Shown here piece after piece: positions 41,682 through 51,459 of a DNA stretch of 64,000 bases. This DNA comes from Bacillota bacterium. Its GTDB lineage: Bacteria; Bacillota; Clostridia; Acetivibrionales; DTU013. The position numbers and the translations under genes are program-made. Numbering within the stretch: position 1 is the first letter of the stretch; each line of letters starts with the position of its first letter. Under the pieces are notes generated by a model. It was not told the DNA's origin, ran no database searches, and saw nothing but the letters and a program-made list of their open reading frames with translations. Where the stretch lies: assembly GCA_023411575.1 (NCBI GenBank), contig JAEYOP010000063.1:124001-188000 (forward strand), read 5' to 3'.

Positions 41682-42704
41682 ATGAACGAAAAGCATAATA
41701 CTGCAAATAACCCACGGCTCCCTGCAAACCCCAACGCAGAGATCGAATACGATCCGGCAAAGCTAAAGGACATCTGGTTCGCCGGCGGCTGCTTCTGGGG
41801 AGTCCAGGCCTATTTCGCGCGGGTTCCGGGCGTTTCCGGCACCTCCGCCGGCTATGCCAACGGCCGGACGGAGAAGACATCCTATTACGAACTGAGCGCG
41901 ACAGGGCACGCGGAGGCGGTGCATATCCGGTATGACCCCGGCAGGGTCGGCCTGGAGACATTGCTGGAGCACCTGTTCATGATAATAGACCCCACCAGCC
42001 TCAACCGGCAGGGCAACGACGCCGGTGCACAGTACCGGACCGGAATATACTATGCCGACGAGGCCGACAGGCCGTTGATCCTCTCCTTCCTTGAGGCGCA
42101 GCGGGAAAAATACAAAAAGCCTGTCGTCACTGAGGTCCTGAAACTGGAAAATTATATAGAAGCCGAGGACTATCACCAGGATTACCTGGAAAAGAATCCA
42201 GGAGGCTACTGTCATGTCGATTTCAGCACCCTGGCCAGCCGGGAGCCAAAGGCGGAGAAACGGCTTTACGAAAAGCCGGACCCACGCGCGCTCAAAGAAA
42301 AACTGACCCACGAGCAATACCTGGTCACCCAGGAAAATCACACGGAGCCACCCTTCCGAAACGAATACTGGGATAACCACAAACGGGGCATTTATGTGGA
42401 CATCGTCACAGGCCAGCCCCTCTTCCTGTCCTCGGACAAGTTCGATTCGGGCTGCGGTTGGCCGAGCTTCACAAGGCCGGTTGAGGAAGTGGCTGTTGTG
42501 GAAAAAACCGACCTGAGTCATGGAATGCTGCGCACCGAGGTACGCAGCAAGGGCAGCGACTCGCACCTAGGCCACGTCTTCAACGACGGACCCCGGGAGC
42601 AAGGCGGCCTGCGCTACTGCATCAACAGCGCTTCGCTACAGTTTATCCCTCTGGAGGAGATGAAGGAAAAGGGCTATGGAGAATTCGTCGGACTGGTAAA
42701 ATAG
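41682..42704 (+). CDS. msrAB: Bifunctional methionine sulfoxide reductase MsrA/MsrB
   Basis: This 340-residue fusion reduces both epimers of methionine sulfoxide in oxidised proteins. The MsrA half (about residues 28-185) has the catalytic GCFWG motif and the HYDP-like ending. The MsrB half (about 205-335) has CGWPSFTRP, SDSHLGHVF and the catalytic Cys in LRYCINSASLQF. The zinc CXXC pairs of some MsrB proteins are absent, as is common in fusions. There is no signal peptide, so it acts in the cytoplasm. The start has AAAGGAGG in front. Confidence 0.95.
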   Translation: MNEKHNTANNPRLPANPNAEIEYDPAKLKDIWFAGGCFWGVQAYFARVPGVSGTSAGYANGRTEKTSYYELSATGHAEAVHIRYDPGRVGLETLLEHLFMIIDPTSLNRQGNDAGAQYRTGIYYADEADRPLILSFLEAQREKYKKPVVTEVLKLENYIEAEDYHQDYLEKNPGGYCHVDFSTLASREPKAEKRLYEKPDPRALKEKLTHEQYLVTQENHTEPPFRNEYWDNHKRGIYVDIVTGQPLFLSSDKFDSGCGWPSFTRPVEEVAVVEKTDLSHGMLRTEVRSKGSDSHLGHVFNDGPREQGGLRYCINSASLQFIPLEEMKEKGYGEFVGLVK

Positions 42705-42733
42705 GAACGGCGCCTTGGTAAACAGTATAATGG

Positions 42734-42757
42734 CGTCGTAACCTGCTCAATACGACG
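42734..42757. repeat. Small hairpin between convergent msrAB and DUF4153 genes
   Basis: A 7-bp perfect stem CGTCGTA/TACGACG (42734-42740 and 42751-42757) with a 10-base loop lies in the 72-base gap. No T-run follows on either strand, so termination here is only possible. Confidence 0.4.
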
Positions 42758-42776
42758 TTGAACCTGCCCCTCCCCG

Positions 42777-44525
42777 TTACTCCTTCGTTTTCAGCAGGAT
42801 ATAACCGTCAAAATATCCGGACGGCGTCGTATCCGGCAGATTATCCGCCAGATTGCCTTCTATGTTTGTCAGGATAAGGCGGACGTCCAGGCTGTCCAAA
42901 TGACTGTCAAAGGTCAGTTCCTCTATGGGAACAGCCTGCCGCTCGCCTGATGGATAGCGGTTGTATAATGCTTTCAGGACTTCCCCCAGGTTTTTCGAAT
43001 AAACCTTTTCTTGCTTTGCATAGATATCCAGAACCATATTTTCAATTTTGCAGCGGACCTCTGGATTGTCCGGGATTACAAACTCTCTTGTATCATTTCG
43101 CAGCGGAATCATGTAGTCATACCCTTTAATGGAGAAGGTCTCCGTATTCCTATCAATATAGAAGGAAACATAATTCATTTCCTGGGGCTTGACCGCACTG
43201 TAATAATCGAACCCCAGAACCGCTGTGGTTTTATCAGGAGTGAAATCCGCCGGAAGCGAGTCCAGCCTGCTGAGCTCATAGTTGTTTTCAAAGTAGTGCA
43301 TGATTGAAATCAGATTCCTTTTATCGGTATCGGATATTTCTTTTGCCGCCGGAACAGCATGGCCTTCCTTCAGCATCCCATTACGGGCCAGTATAGCGTC
43401 AAACCGTTTCTCCTGGCTGTTCTCCGAAACAGAAAAAGCGCTGGCGGGGCCAAATACGGAAAGGATTGCCACCAGGGCCAGGGAAACGGGAAGAACCGTC
43501 AGGTATTTGCGTTTTGCGAAGGTATAATATACCATTGCGCCAAAGCACCATAAGGCAAGAATGAATGCAAAATATCGAGGCTCCGTAAAACCATAATCTT
43601 TTACACGGACGCCAATAGCGGAAAAAAGCGTGATGAACAATGGCAACGCCGCCCGGGGATACCAATCGGTGAAAAGCTCCGCCACACGGTTCCCGCCCTT
43701 GACCGGCGTCACCAGAAACATCAGCAGGATCCCCACTGTTGCAAAACCCAGCACCAGATTCGTAACCATGCCTTTCGGCCAGGCCATATTGATCAGGATC
43801 CGGGCGGAATAAGCATACAGAATCAGGGCGTAGATCGAGATCAACGGAACCAGGATGTAAATAAGAAGGAAACGGAGCGTGAACGGGGAATTGGATTGAA
43901 CCGGTTCTTCCTCCACCGGCGGGATGGCGGCAATGAAAAAAGTAGGAGCAAAAGCCGCCCAGACAAGAATTGCCGTATAGATATATGATTTTTCCGTTAT
44001 GTTAACTCCTAATAGCTTATCCAGGGTAAACAGTATGGCAAACAGGCTTAACATCAGGATTCCCGAATACAGGACGGCAATCAGCAGTTTCAGCATTAAT
44101 TTAGTAGCATACAATTCAAACCCCTGCCGGCGGAAAAAGAACGGCACTGTAATGAAGCACAGGACCAATGCGGCAGCCAGCAAAGAATAGCGTATCATTG
44201 GAACCATCTTGAAATCCGGTATCATATAGATTCCATATCCGATTACGGCTAATCCCGAGAGGATTAATACAGCCGCCTTTAACGCAATGGAAACCGGTTT
44301 CCGTTCAAAAGCAAGTTTTATCCCCAGGAAAAGCGGTATACCCAGGCCACAGGCCATCCCGACCCTGGTCAAAGTGTCTCTCGTCAGGCCGTTCAATTCA
44401 CGATCCCTATTTAGCACCAGCAGAACTCCGGCTATGGTGTAAGCCAGCAGAAGTGAAATCGGAAATCTCAGAAAACCCACACTTAGGCTCCGTATCGCTT
44501 TCTTTATGTTCTTTACAAACTTCAT
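42777..44525 (-). CDS. DUF4153 polytopic membrane protein
   Basis: This 582-residue protein has roughly the first 370 residues made of about eleven hydrophobic helices (for example FPISLLLAYTIAGVLLVLN, LLIYILVPLISIYALILYAY, FAFILALWCFGAMVYYTFA). A C-terminal soluble domain follows the sequence FGPASAFSVSENSQEKRFD. This matches the DUF4153 family, whose function is not established. GGAGG lies six bases before the ATG at 44525; an ATG eleven codons earlier is less likely. It is a single gene, convergent with msrAB and divergent from lysC. Confidence 0.8.
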   Translation of the reverse strand: MKFVKNIKKAIRSLSVGFLRFPISLLLAYTIAGVLLVLNRDRELNGLTRDTLTRVGMACGLGIPLFLGIKLAFERKPVSIALKAAVLILSGLAVIGYGIYMIPDFKMVPMIRYSLLAAALVLCFITVPFFFRRQGFELYATKLMLKLLIAVLYSGILMLSLFAILFTLDKLLGVNITEKSYIYTAILVWAAFAPTFFIAAIPPVEEEPVQSNSPFTLRFLLIYILVPLISIYALILYAYSARILINMAWPKGMVTNLVLGFATVGILLMFLVTPVKGGNRVAELFTDWYPRAALPLFITLFSAIGVRVKDYGFTEPRYFAFILALWCFGAMVYYTFAKRKYLTVLPVSLALVAILSVFGPASAFSVSENSQEKRFDAILARNGMLKEGHAVPAAKEISDTDKRNLISIMHYFENNYELSRLDSLPADFTPDKTTAVLGFDYYSAVKPQEMNYVSFYIDRNTETFSIKGYDYMIPLRNDTREFVIPDNPEVRCKIENMVLDIYAKQEKVYSKNLGEVLKALYNRYPSGERQAVPIEELTFDSHLDSLDVRLILTNIEGNLADNLPDTTPSGYFDGYILLKTKE

Positions 44526-44706
44526 GCTCCACCTCCAAGTTACCAGCCGCCATTTCAACAGCTATCGCAATTTATTTTACCCAATATTCTATATTCCTCC
44601 CGGAAATCAGCGTTCTGTTCCGTCCTAATTGGTTGAATATATCCCCCTATATTTGTATGCCTTTCCTATTATCGCATATTCGGAGCCATATTAAAATAAG
44701 CTTTTC

Positions 44707-44735
44707 GGAGACAAGGGGACGGTCCTTTTGTCTCC
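44707..44735. repeat. REP-like palindrome with GGGGACGGTCC core, copy 1
   Basis: Perfect 8-bp arms GGAGACAA and TTGTCTCC (44707-44714 and 44728-44735) enclose GGGGACGGTCCTT. The core GGGGACGGTCC recurs at 52149-52158. Such sequences are widespread as small palindromic repeats tied to REP-associated transposases in clostridial genomes. Confidence 0.6.
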
Positions 44736-44762
44736 AACGCCCGCAAAAAATTTTATTTATTA

Positions 44763-44792
44763 TTGACATACCCTTTTATCCGGTGTGATAAT
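44763..44792 (+). promoter_or_regulatory. Promoter of the aspartate kinase gene
   Basis: A perfect TTGACA (44763-44768) and GATAAT (44787-44792) are 18 bases apart, starting 28 bases after the REP-like palindrome. The leader is only about 25 bases, so no lysine riboswitch is present. Confidence 0.7.
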
Positions 44793-44825
44793 AAAATGAA
44801 TTAAGCCTTTTGGAGGATAAAGAGT

Positions 44826-46175
44826 ATGAAAGTTGCAAAATTCGGAGGCACCTCTCTGGCTTCCGCTGATCAGATAAAAAAGGTGTGCGCCATCGTCACC
44901 TCCGACCCGGACCGCAGGCTCGTCGTAGTATCGGCTCCCGGCAAGCGTTTCAAGGAAGACACCAAAGTCACCGACATGCTGATTGCCTGTGCGAAGGCCG
45001 GATTGCAAAAAGGCAATGCCGATGCGGAATTGCAAGCTGTGATAGCCCGATTTGCAGATATCGCATCCGAGCTGGGCGTAGACGGAGGGATCGTCCGGAC
45101 AATCGCCGACGACCTGACCGCCCGGGTTAACGCAGATAAGACCAACAGCGGCAGGTACACGGACAGCCTCAAGGCCGCGGGCGAAGACAATTGCGCCAAG
45201 CTGGTGGCGGCATACCTGCAGAACACCGGCGTGGAAGCGCGGTACGTCAGTCCAAAAGACGCGGGCCTGCTGCTGAGCGACGAATTCGGCAACGCACAGG
45301 TGCTTCCCGAATCGTATGACAACATGAAATATCTTGCCGATCTCCCCGGCATTACCATATTCCCGGGCTTTTTCGGCTATTCCTCCAGCGGGGAGGTCGT
45401 AACGCTTCCCAGGGGCGGTTCCGACATAACCGGCTCCATTGTGGCGGCTGCGGTGAATGCCGATCTTTATGAGAATTTCACCGATGTGGATAATGTCTAC
45501 TCGGTAAATCCGAATCTGATCAAATCCCCCAGGCCGATTCACGAGCTGACCTACCGGGAAATGCGCGAGCTTTCCTACGCCGGTTTCAGCGTGTTCCACG
45601 AGGAAGCCCTGGTCCCGGTCTTCCACAAAGGCGTCCCCGTCCGGATCAAGAATACCAACAATCCTGCGGCCCCCGGCACCACCATCGTGAAAGAGCGCTC
45701 CGGCATAACGGACCCCGTTATAGGCATTGCATGCGATACCGGCTTCTGCTTCATCTATCTGAGCAAATACCTGATGAACCGCGAAGTGGGCTTCGGCCGC
45801 AAACTTCTGCAGATTCTGGAGGAAGAACATATTCCCTTCGAACACATCCCCTCCGGCATCGACAACATGTCCATCATTCTGAAGCAGCACCACCTGGACG
45901 AGCACAAGGAAAAACGGATCCTGGCCCGTATCAAGGACGAGCTGGCCGTGGACGATATCTCCATCGACAAGAACCTGGCCCTGGTCATGATCGTCGGCGA
46001 GGGAATGCGCCACACCTTGGGCATCACCGCCAGAGCGGCAACCACCCTGGCAAAGGCCGGCATCAACCTGGAGATGATCAACCAGGGACCGTCCGAGGTC
46101 AGCATGATGTTCGGCGTACAGGCCGGAGACAGCGACAAGGCCGTCATCGCCCTGTACGAGGAGTTTTTTAAATAA
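44826..46175 (+). CDS. lysC: Aspartate kinase
   Basis: This enzyme phosphorylates aspartate as the first step to lysine, threonine, methionine and diaminopimelate. The 449-residue monofunctional form starts VAKFGGTSLA (nucleotide site), with the aspartate site GRYTDSLKAAGEDN, LPRGGSDITGSI, and VDNVYSVNPN. Two ACT domains follow (IGIACDTGFCFIYLSKYLM, LVMIVGEGMRHTLGITARAA, INLEMINQGPSEVSMMFGV) for feedback by an amino acid. GGAGG precedes the ATG by ten bases. The paralogue type with one short polypeptide (YclM-like) fits best; which end product inhibits it cannot be read. It is convergent with the TVP38 gene, four bases away. Confidence 0.93.
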   Translation: MKVAKFGGTSLASADQIKKVCAIVTSDPDRRLVVVSAPGKRFKEDTKVTDMLIACAKAGLQKGNADAELQAVIARFADIASELGVDGGIVRTIADDLTARVNADKTNSGRYTDSLKAAGEDNCAKLVAAYLQNTGVEARYVSPKDAGLLLSDEFGNAQVLPESYDNMKYLADLPGITIFPGFFGYSSSGEVVTLPRGGSDITGSIVAAAVNADLYENFTDVDNVYSVNPNLIKSPRPIHELTYREMRELSYAGFSVFHEEALVPVFHKGVPVRIKNTNNPAAPGTTIVKERSGITDPVIGIACDTGFCFIYLSKYLMNREVGFGRKLLQILEEEHIPFEHIPSGIDNMSIILKQHHLDEHKEKRILARIKDELAVDDISIDKNLALVMIVGEGMRHTLGITARAATTLAKAGINLEMINQGPSEVSMMFGVQAGDSDKAVIALYEEFFK

Positions 46176-46179
46176 GGGC

Positions 46180-46932
46180 TTATTCCTTTTTCCGCCGGCT
46201 CGTTATGTGGTGGAGCCTGTCCATGATTTTATCTTTGAGAAGAAGCCCCGCCAAAAACAGGATCAGCGCGGCAATGGAAAGAATAATGACCGTTGTATAA
46301 TTCCCCTTCTGGGTGCTGTGTCCGATGTAGGAGCTGGCAAGCAGCGCCGGCAGCCGGCCGACCGTAATGATGACGAAGAAGCGGAAGGGCTTGATGGGTG
46401 TGATTCCCGCAATATAGGTCAATATATCCTTGGGAATGCCCGGGATCAGAAAAAGAAGAAACATGGCAACTTCAGACTTCTCGCTGTTGATCATGAACTG
46501 GAATTTTTCAAGCTGCTTGGGCGCAACCAGCATTTTGACCAGCGGGTAGCCCAGCACCCTGGCGACCAGGAAGACCAGGACGGACCCCGTCACGATTCCC
46601 GTGAGGGAATAGAGTGTGCCAAGCCAGGTGCCGTAGACGTAGCCGCCGGCGATCTGCACGAATTCGCCGGGAATGGCCGCCACCACCACCTGTAGCACCT
46701 GCAGGCCCATGAAGACGAGAACACCCTTCCAGCCGAGGGAGGCCAGCAGGTCCCTGAGCTTTTCCGGCTCGCTGGCCATTGCCGTCAGCCGCGGCCCGAA
46801 GCGCACCGTCAGGAATACGATCAGCCCGATAAACACGGCGATCAGCACTACATACGGTATCAACCTGCCCCATCTGCCGCCCTGCCCTTTGCCCACTGCG
46901 GTTTCCTTCGCCTGTGAATCCTCTTCCGCCAT
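46180..46932 (-). CDS. TVP38/TMEM64 (VTT domain, DedA-like) membrane protein
   Basis: This 250-residue integral membrane protein has a charged cytoplasmic N-terminus and about six hydrophobic segments. The VTT motifs are FVQIAGGYVYGTWLGTLYSL and FLLFLIPGIPKDILTYIAG, the latter with the conserved Pro-Gly-Pro-Lys region. Family members act as lipid scramblases or flippases for undecaprenyl phosphate and other lipids. A Lys/Arg-rich tail ends the protein. It has a single-gene layout: the parC-like gene ends 128 bases upstream and lysC meets it tail to tail. Confidence 0.88.
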   Translation of the reverse strand: MAEEDSQAKETAVGKGQGGRWGRLIPYVVLIAVFIGLIVFLTVRFGPRLTAMASEPEKLRDLLASLGWKGVLVFMGLQVLQVVVAAIPGEFVQIAGGYVYGTWLGTLYSLTGIVTGSVLVFLVARVLGYPLVKMLVAPKQLEKFQFMINSEKSEVAMFLLFLIPGIPKDILTYIAGITPIKPFRFFVIITVGRLPALLASSYIGHSTQKGNYTTVIILSIAALILFLAGLLLKDKIMDRLHHITSRRKKE

Positions 46933-47059
46933 CCGGTTCCTCCATCCCGCTTTTTCGCCCCGACAAGCACTGCTGCCCCCAAAGCCGCACTACCAATAAA
47001 GTTCTGTTATATCCTACGGGATAGTACGGCAAATGTCTTATCCGCCAGCCCGTCCGGCG

Positions 47060-49246
47060 CTATTCTCCGAACAGCGTCACCTGTTTGTTTTCGGTGTCTT
47101 CCTCCCGGAAATAGCAGCCCACCGCAGGAATGGTACGCGTCCGGTAATAATCCGGATTTTTAATTCCGGACTCTTCTATGGTCTTCAAGGAGCACATAAA
47201 GCTGCCCTTTTTCTCCTTAAGCACCTGCACGCCCTGGGAATCCCTTGAAGACTTGGGATTGATGCAGGCCGTGCTGAAAATCAGCACCTTGTTGATGCTG
47301 CTGTAGGCCACCAGCTCCGTATCCTTGTCCAGGAAGCGGGCATCGACCAGCGGAGACAGGCCCGAATAGGCGTTGGCCAGCTTCTTCCTGTTTGTCTTGG
47401 TCGCGTAGCTTTCCATTTCGATCTTCGCACTTTTGCCGTTTTCGAAGGAAAACAGCATCCAGCCCGTATAATTGTCGGTTGCGACGATACGGATGATTTT
47501 CTCCCCTTCCTCCAGTTGGAGCACATTGGTCAGGAATTCGCCGAGGGAGCTGGCTTTGCAGTCCGTAATATCGTAAATGCGCATCTTGTATACGGTCTGG
47601 CGGTCGGAAAAGAGCAGCAGATCCGCCTTGTTGTGCGTTTCAATCTCCTGCACGATCGCGTCGTCGTCCTTCAGCTTGTGCTCCGGATTGGCCCTCAGGG
47701 AGACCAGCGGAATCTTTTTCAAATAATTGTGCTCCGTAAGGAAAAGCTTCAAATTGTAGTCTTCGATCATATGCTCTTCCGTTATTTCCTCCACATGCTC
47801 GTCTAGTATGATTTCCGTCCGTCTGGGCTGGGCATGCTTTTTGGAAATGTCGCTGAGCTGCCGGACAATGATTTTCCGGATTTTCCGCTCGTCCCCGTAA
47901 ATCTCCTTCAGTTCGGCGATCTCCTTTTTCAGGGTCTCCACCTCGCCCACCTTGTCCATGATGTATTCCCGGTTCAGGTTCCTCAGCTTGATTTCGGCAA
48001 TGAAATCCGCTTGAAGCTGGTCGATGTCAAAGCCGTTCATCAGGTTCGGAACAACCTGGGAATCCTGCTCCGTCTTTCTGATGATGGCGATGGCCTTGTC
48101 GATATCCAACAGGATTTTGCTGAGGCCAACCAGCAGGTGAAGCTTTTCCTCCTTCCGGTCAATATCGAACAGGGTCTGCCGCTTGATGCAGCCGATCCGG
48201 AACGTCAGCCATTCCTTCAGGACGGCTTTGATTCCCATGACCCTGGGGTTCCCGTCGATCAGGATATTGAAATTGCAATTGAAAGAATCCTGCAGGGTGG
48301 TCAGCTTGAACAGCTTGTTCATGATCGCATCCGGATCGGCGCTCTTGCGGATGTCCAGCGTGACCCTCAGGCCGTCCAGGTCGGTTTCGTCCCGGACATC
48401 GGTAATATCCTTGATTTTGCCGTTTTTGACCAATTCGATGACGGAGTCGATGATCGCCTCGGTAGTCGTAGTATACGGAATTTCATAAATTTCAATACAG
48501 CTGTTGCTTTTGTCGTATTTGTACTTTGCCCTTACTTTAAAGCTGCCCCTGCCCGTCTCATAGATTTCACGGATTTCCCGCTCGTTATGGATCAGCAGGC
48601 CGCCCGTTGAAAAGTCGGGCGCTTTGATGTACTGCAGCAGATCGGCATTTTCGTCCTGAATGTATGCAACCGTTGCGTCGCATATTTCCTTAAGATTGAA
48701 GCTGCAAAGATTGCTGGCCATTCCCACCGCAATCCCCTGGTTCGCGTTCACCAGTACGCTTGGAAACGTCGCAGGCAGCAGCGCCGGCTCCTTCATCGTG
48801 CCGTCGTAATTATCGATAAACTCCACGGTGTTCTTGTCCAGATCGCGGAACAGTTCCTCGCAGAGCTTCTCCAGCTTGACTTCCGTATAACGCGCCGCGG
48901 CAAACTTCATGTCCCTGGAATACTGCCTGCCCATATTGCCCTTCGAATCCACATAGGCGTGCAGCAGCGCGCCGTTGCCCCTCGTGAGGCGGACCATGGT
49001 CTCATAGATGGCCATATCGCCGTGGGGGTTCAGCTTCATCGTCTGGCCGACGACATTGGCGGACTTGGTCCGGCCGCCCGTGAGAAGGCCCATTTTGTAC
49101 ATGGTGTACAAAAGCTTCCGGTGGGAAGGCTTGAAGCCGTCGATCTCCGGGATCGCCCTGGAAACGATGACACTCATGGCGTAAGGCATGAAGTTCTGTT
49201 CCAGCGTATCCACGATTTTTTGCGTAATATGATTCTTGTCCGCCAT
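47060..49246 (-). CDS. Type IIA topoisomerase subunit A, divergent ParC/GyrA-like
   Basis: This 728-residue DNA cleavage subunit has the winged-helix/tower domain complete: RAIPEIDGFKPSHRKLLYTMY, NPHGDMAIYETMVRLT, and the catalytic Tyr in FAAARYTEVKLEKLCEE that links to DNA. A coiled coil (about 400-460, KVGEVETLKKEIAELKEIYG) and a short C-terminal beta-pinwheel follow. In place of canonical GyrA motifs it has shortened or altered stretches, and it is one of the noncanonical topoisomerase pairs found beside gyrase in clostridia. It forms an operon with the B subunit (55-base gap). Whether it decatenates or relaxes DNA is not readable. Confidence 0.85.
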   Translation of the reverse strand: MADKNHITQKIVDTLEQNFMPYAMSVIVSRAIPEIDGFKPSHRKLLYTMYKMGLLTGGRTKSANVVGQTMKLNPHGDMAIYETMVRLTRGNGALLHAYVDSKGNMGRQYSRDMKFAAARYTEVKLEKLCEELFRDLDKNTVEFIDNYDGTMKEPALLPATFPSVLVNANQGIAVGMASNLCSFNLKEICDATVAYIQDENADLLQYIKAPDFSTGGLLIHNEREIREIYETGRGSFKVRAKYKYDKSNSCIEIYEIPYTTTTEAIIDSVIELVKNGKIKDITDVRDETDLDGLRVTLDIRKSADPDAIMNKLFKLTTLQDSFNCNFNILIDGNPRVMGIKAVLKEWLTFRIGCIKRQTLFDIDRKEEKLHLLVGLSKILLDIDKAIAIIRKTEQDSQVVPNLMNGFDIDQLQADFIAEIKLRNLNREYIMDKVGEVETLKKEIAELKEIYGDERKIRKIIVRQLSDISKKHAQPRRTEIILDEHVEEITEEHMIEDYNLKLFLTEHNYLKKIPLVSLRANPEHKLKDDDAIVQEIETHNKADLLLFSDRQTVYKMRIYDITDCKASSLGEFLTNVLQLEEGEKIIRIVATDNYTGWMLFSFENGKSAKIEMESYATKTNRKKLANAYSGLSPLVDARFLDKDTELVAYSSINKVLIFSTACINPKSSRDSQGVQVLKEKKGSFMCSLKTIEESGIKNPDYYRTRTIPAVGCYFREEDTENKQVTLFGE

Positions 49247-49301
49247 AATAACACCTTTCTATCTAACTTGACCTGTTGTGCCGGGTGACTTTATTCATTG
49301 C

Positions 49302-51284
49302 TCAACTCACATCAATCATGTCCAGGTATTCGTGTCCATGCTCCTCGATAAACAGCTTCCTGCCCGACAGGTTATCGCCAAGCAGCAGATCGAACACGAG
49401 CTCCGTCCGGGCGATATCGTCGGGCATGATCCGGATCAGCCTCCTCGTTTCGGGGTTCATCGTGGTCTGCCACATCATTTCCGGCTCGTTCTCTCCGAGC
49501 CCTTTGGAGCGCTGAATGCTGTACCTGCTGCCTTCCAGCTTCGCAAGAATCTGCGTCTTTTCCTTCTCCGTATAGGCAAAATGGGTTTTCCCCTTGCAGG
49601 TGATTTCAAACAAAGGCGATTCGGCTATGAATACCTTGCCTTCCTGGATCAGTGTCGGAACAAGCCGGTACAGCATGGCCAGGATCTGAGTCCGGATATG
49701 GAAGCCGTCCACGTCGGCGTCCGTACAAATGATGATCTTGTCCCACCGCAGGTTCTCCAGGTCGAAGGTGTTCAGATCCTTATTGTGCTTGGATTTGATC
49801 TCGACCCCGCAGCCCAGGACCTTCAGCAGGTCTACGATGATTTCATTTTTGAAGATGCTGTCGTACTCCGCCTTCAGGCAGTTCAGTATTTTTCCCCGAA
49901 CCGGCATGATCGCCTGGAATTCCGCATCGCGGCCCATTTTACAGGAACCGAGCGCCGAATCGCCTTCCACGATGTACAGCTCCCGCCTGCTCAGGTCCTT
50001 TGTCCGGCAGTCCACGAACTTCTTGACCCGGTTGGACATATCGACGGTGCCGCTGAGTTTTTTCTTGATGTTGATCCGAGTCTTCTCCGCCGTCTCGCGG
50101 CTGCGCTTGTTCACCAGGATCTGCTCGATGATTTTGTCGCTCTCCAGCTTGTTTTCAATCATGTAGATTTCCAGTTGCTGCTTCAAAAAGTCCGTCATGG
50201 CGTCCTGGATGAACTTGTTGGTGATGGATTTCTTGGTCTGGTTTTCATAGCTGGTGACCGTGGAAAAGGAGTTGGTCACCAGGATCAGGCTGTCCTGGAT
50301 GTCCGCGAAGGTGATCTTCGCCTCATCCTTGTTGTATTTTCCCCTGTTTTTGAGGCACTTGTCCAACTCGTAGACAAAAGCCGTTTTCACGGCCCTGTCC
50401 GGCGAACCGCCATGCTCCAGGAAGCTGGAATTGTGATAGTATTCCAGCAGGTTGATTTCATTATTGAAACAGAAGGCGACCTGCATTTTTACCCGGTATT
50501 CCGGCTTGTCCTCCCGGTCGCGCCCCTTTGCGGAGGACTCGTAGTACTGGGTACCCGTAAAGCCTTTATCCCCGCTGATTTCGGCAATGTAATCCACAAT
50601 GCCGTTCTGGTAGCAATATTGAAAGGTCTCGCCCGAGGCCTCGTCTGTCAGAATGAACCGGAGGCCGGCGTTCACCACCGCCTGTTTCTTGAGGGTGGTC
50701 ATGTAGTATTCCAGCGGGATGTCCGTGTCGGTGAAGACCTCCAGATCGGGCTTCCACCTCTGTGTCGTTCCGGTGCTTTCGTACTTGCATTTTTCCTTCA
50801 GGAGACCGCCGATATTTTCTCCCTTTTCAAAATGCAGATCGTAGCGGTAACCGTCCCGGCACACCGTAACATCCATATATTCCGAGCTGTACTGGGTGGC
50901 ACAGCTGCCCAGGCCGTTCAGCCCCAGACTGAATTCATAGTTTTCGCCGGAATTGTTTTTATATTTGCCGCCGGCATAGAGCTCGCAGAAAACCAGCTCC
51001 CAGTTGTAGCGGTCCTCTCTCGCGTTGAAGTCCACCGGGATCCCTCTCCCGTAGTCCTGTACGGTAATGGACCGGTCCGCATGCCGGATGATTTCGATCC
51101 GGTCGCCGTAGCCTTCCCGGGCCTCGTCGATGGAGTTGGACAGGATTTCAAAAAAAGAATGCTCACAGCCTTCAATGCCGTCGGAGCCGAAAATGACCCC
51201 CGGACGCAGCCGGACCCGGTCGGCCCCCTTGAGCGACGATATGCTTTCATTCCCGTAAACCTCGGGCTTCTTTCCCTTTGTCAT
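49302..51284 (-). CDS. Type IIA topoisomerase subunit B, divergent ParE/GyrB-like
   Basis: This 660-residue ATPase subunit has a GHKL domain with the Asn-containing EILSNSIDEAREGYG, the ATP-lid GLNGLGSCATQ, a transducer region and a TOPRIM domain (EGDSALGSCKMGRD, CTDADVDGFHIRTQ). The motifs differ from canonical GyrB/ParE: RLRPGVIFG for RKRPGMYIG, EGDSALGS for EGDSAGGS, and no standard PLKGKxLN (instead PVRGKILN). The essential catalytic acids remain, so an active enzyme is expected. It is first in the two-gene operon. Confidence 0.87.
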   Translation of the reverse strand: MTKGKKPEVYGNESISSLKGADRVRLRPGVIFGSDGIEGCEHSFFEILSNSIDEAREGYGDRIEIIRHADRSITVQDYGRGIPVDFNAREDRYNWELVFCELYAGGKYKNNSGENYEFSLGLNGLGSCATQYSSEYMDVTVCRDGYRYDLHFEKGENIGGLLKEKCKYESTGTTQRWKPDLEVFTDTDIPLEYYMTTLKKQAVVNAGLRFILTDEASGETFQYCYQNGIVDYIAEISGDKGFTGTQYYESSAKGRDREDKPEYRVKMQVAFCFNNEINLLEYYHNSSFLEHGGSPDRAVKTAFVYELDKCLKNRGKYNKDEAKITFADIQDSLILVTNSFSTVTSYENQTKKSITNKFIQDAMTDFLKQQLEIYMIENKLESDKIIEQILVNKRSRETAEKTRINIKKKLSGTVDMSNRVKKFVDCRTKDLSRRELYIVEGDSALGSCKMGRDAEFQAIMPVRGKILNCLKAEYDSIFKNEIIVDLLKVLGCGVEIKSKHNKDLNTFDLENLRWDKIIICTDADVDGFHIRTQILAMLYRLVPTLIQEGKVFIAESPLFEITCKGKTHFAYTEKEKTQILAKLEGSRYSIQRSKGLGENEPEMMWQTTMNPETRRLIRIMPDDIARTELVFDLLLGDNLSGRKLFIEEHGHEYLDMIDVS

Positions 51285-51459
51285 ATGTACCTTCCCCCAT
51301 CATCCGTATCTCTTCCATTATTATTTCGTAAAAGTTTTTCAAAGTCAAGCCGGAACACCAATCCGATGTCATTATACAGGGTAAATCCGCGGCTGTGAAT
51401 ATATTGCCAGCATGATTTCTTTTTTATTTTCAAATGCTATGGACGAGGTGATAAAACAA

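Noticed and set aside
44559..44825. Possible lysine riboswitch before the aspartate kinase gene
   Set aside because: The promoter at 44763-44792 leaves a leader of about 25 bases, too short for an L-box, and no L-box core sequence was found.
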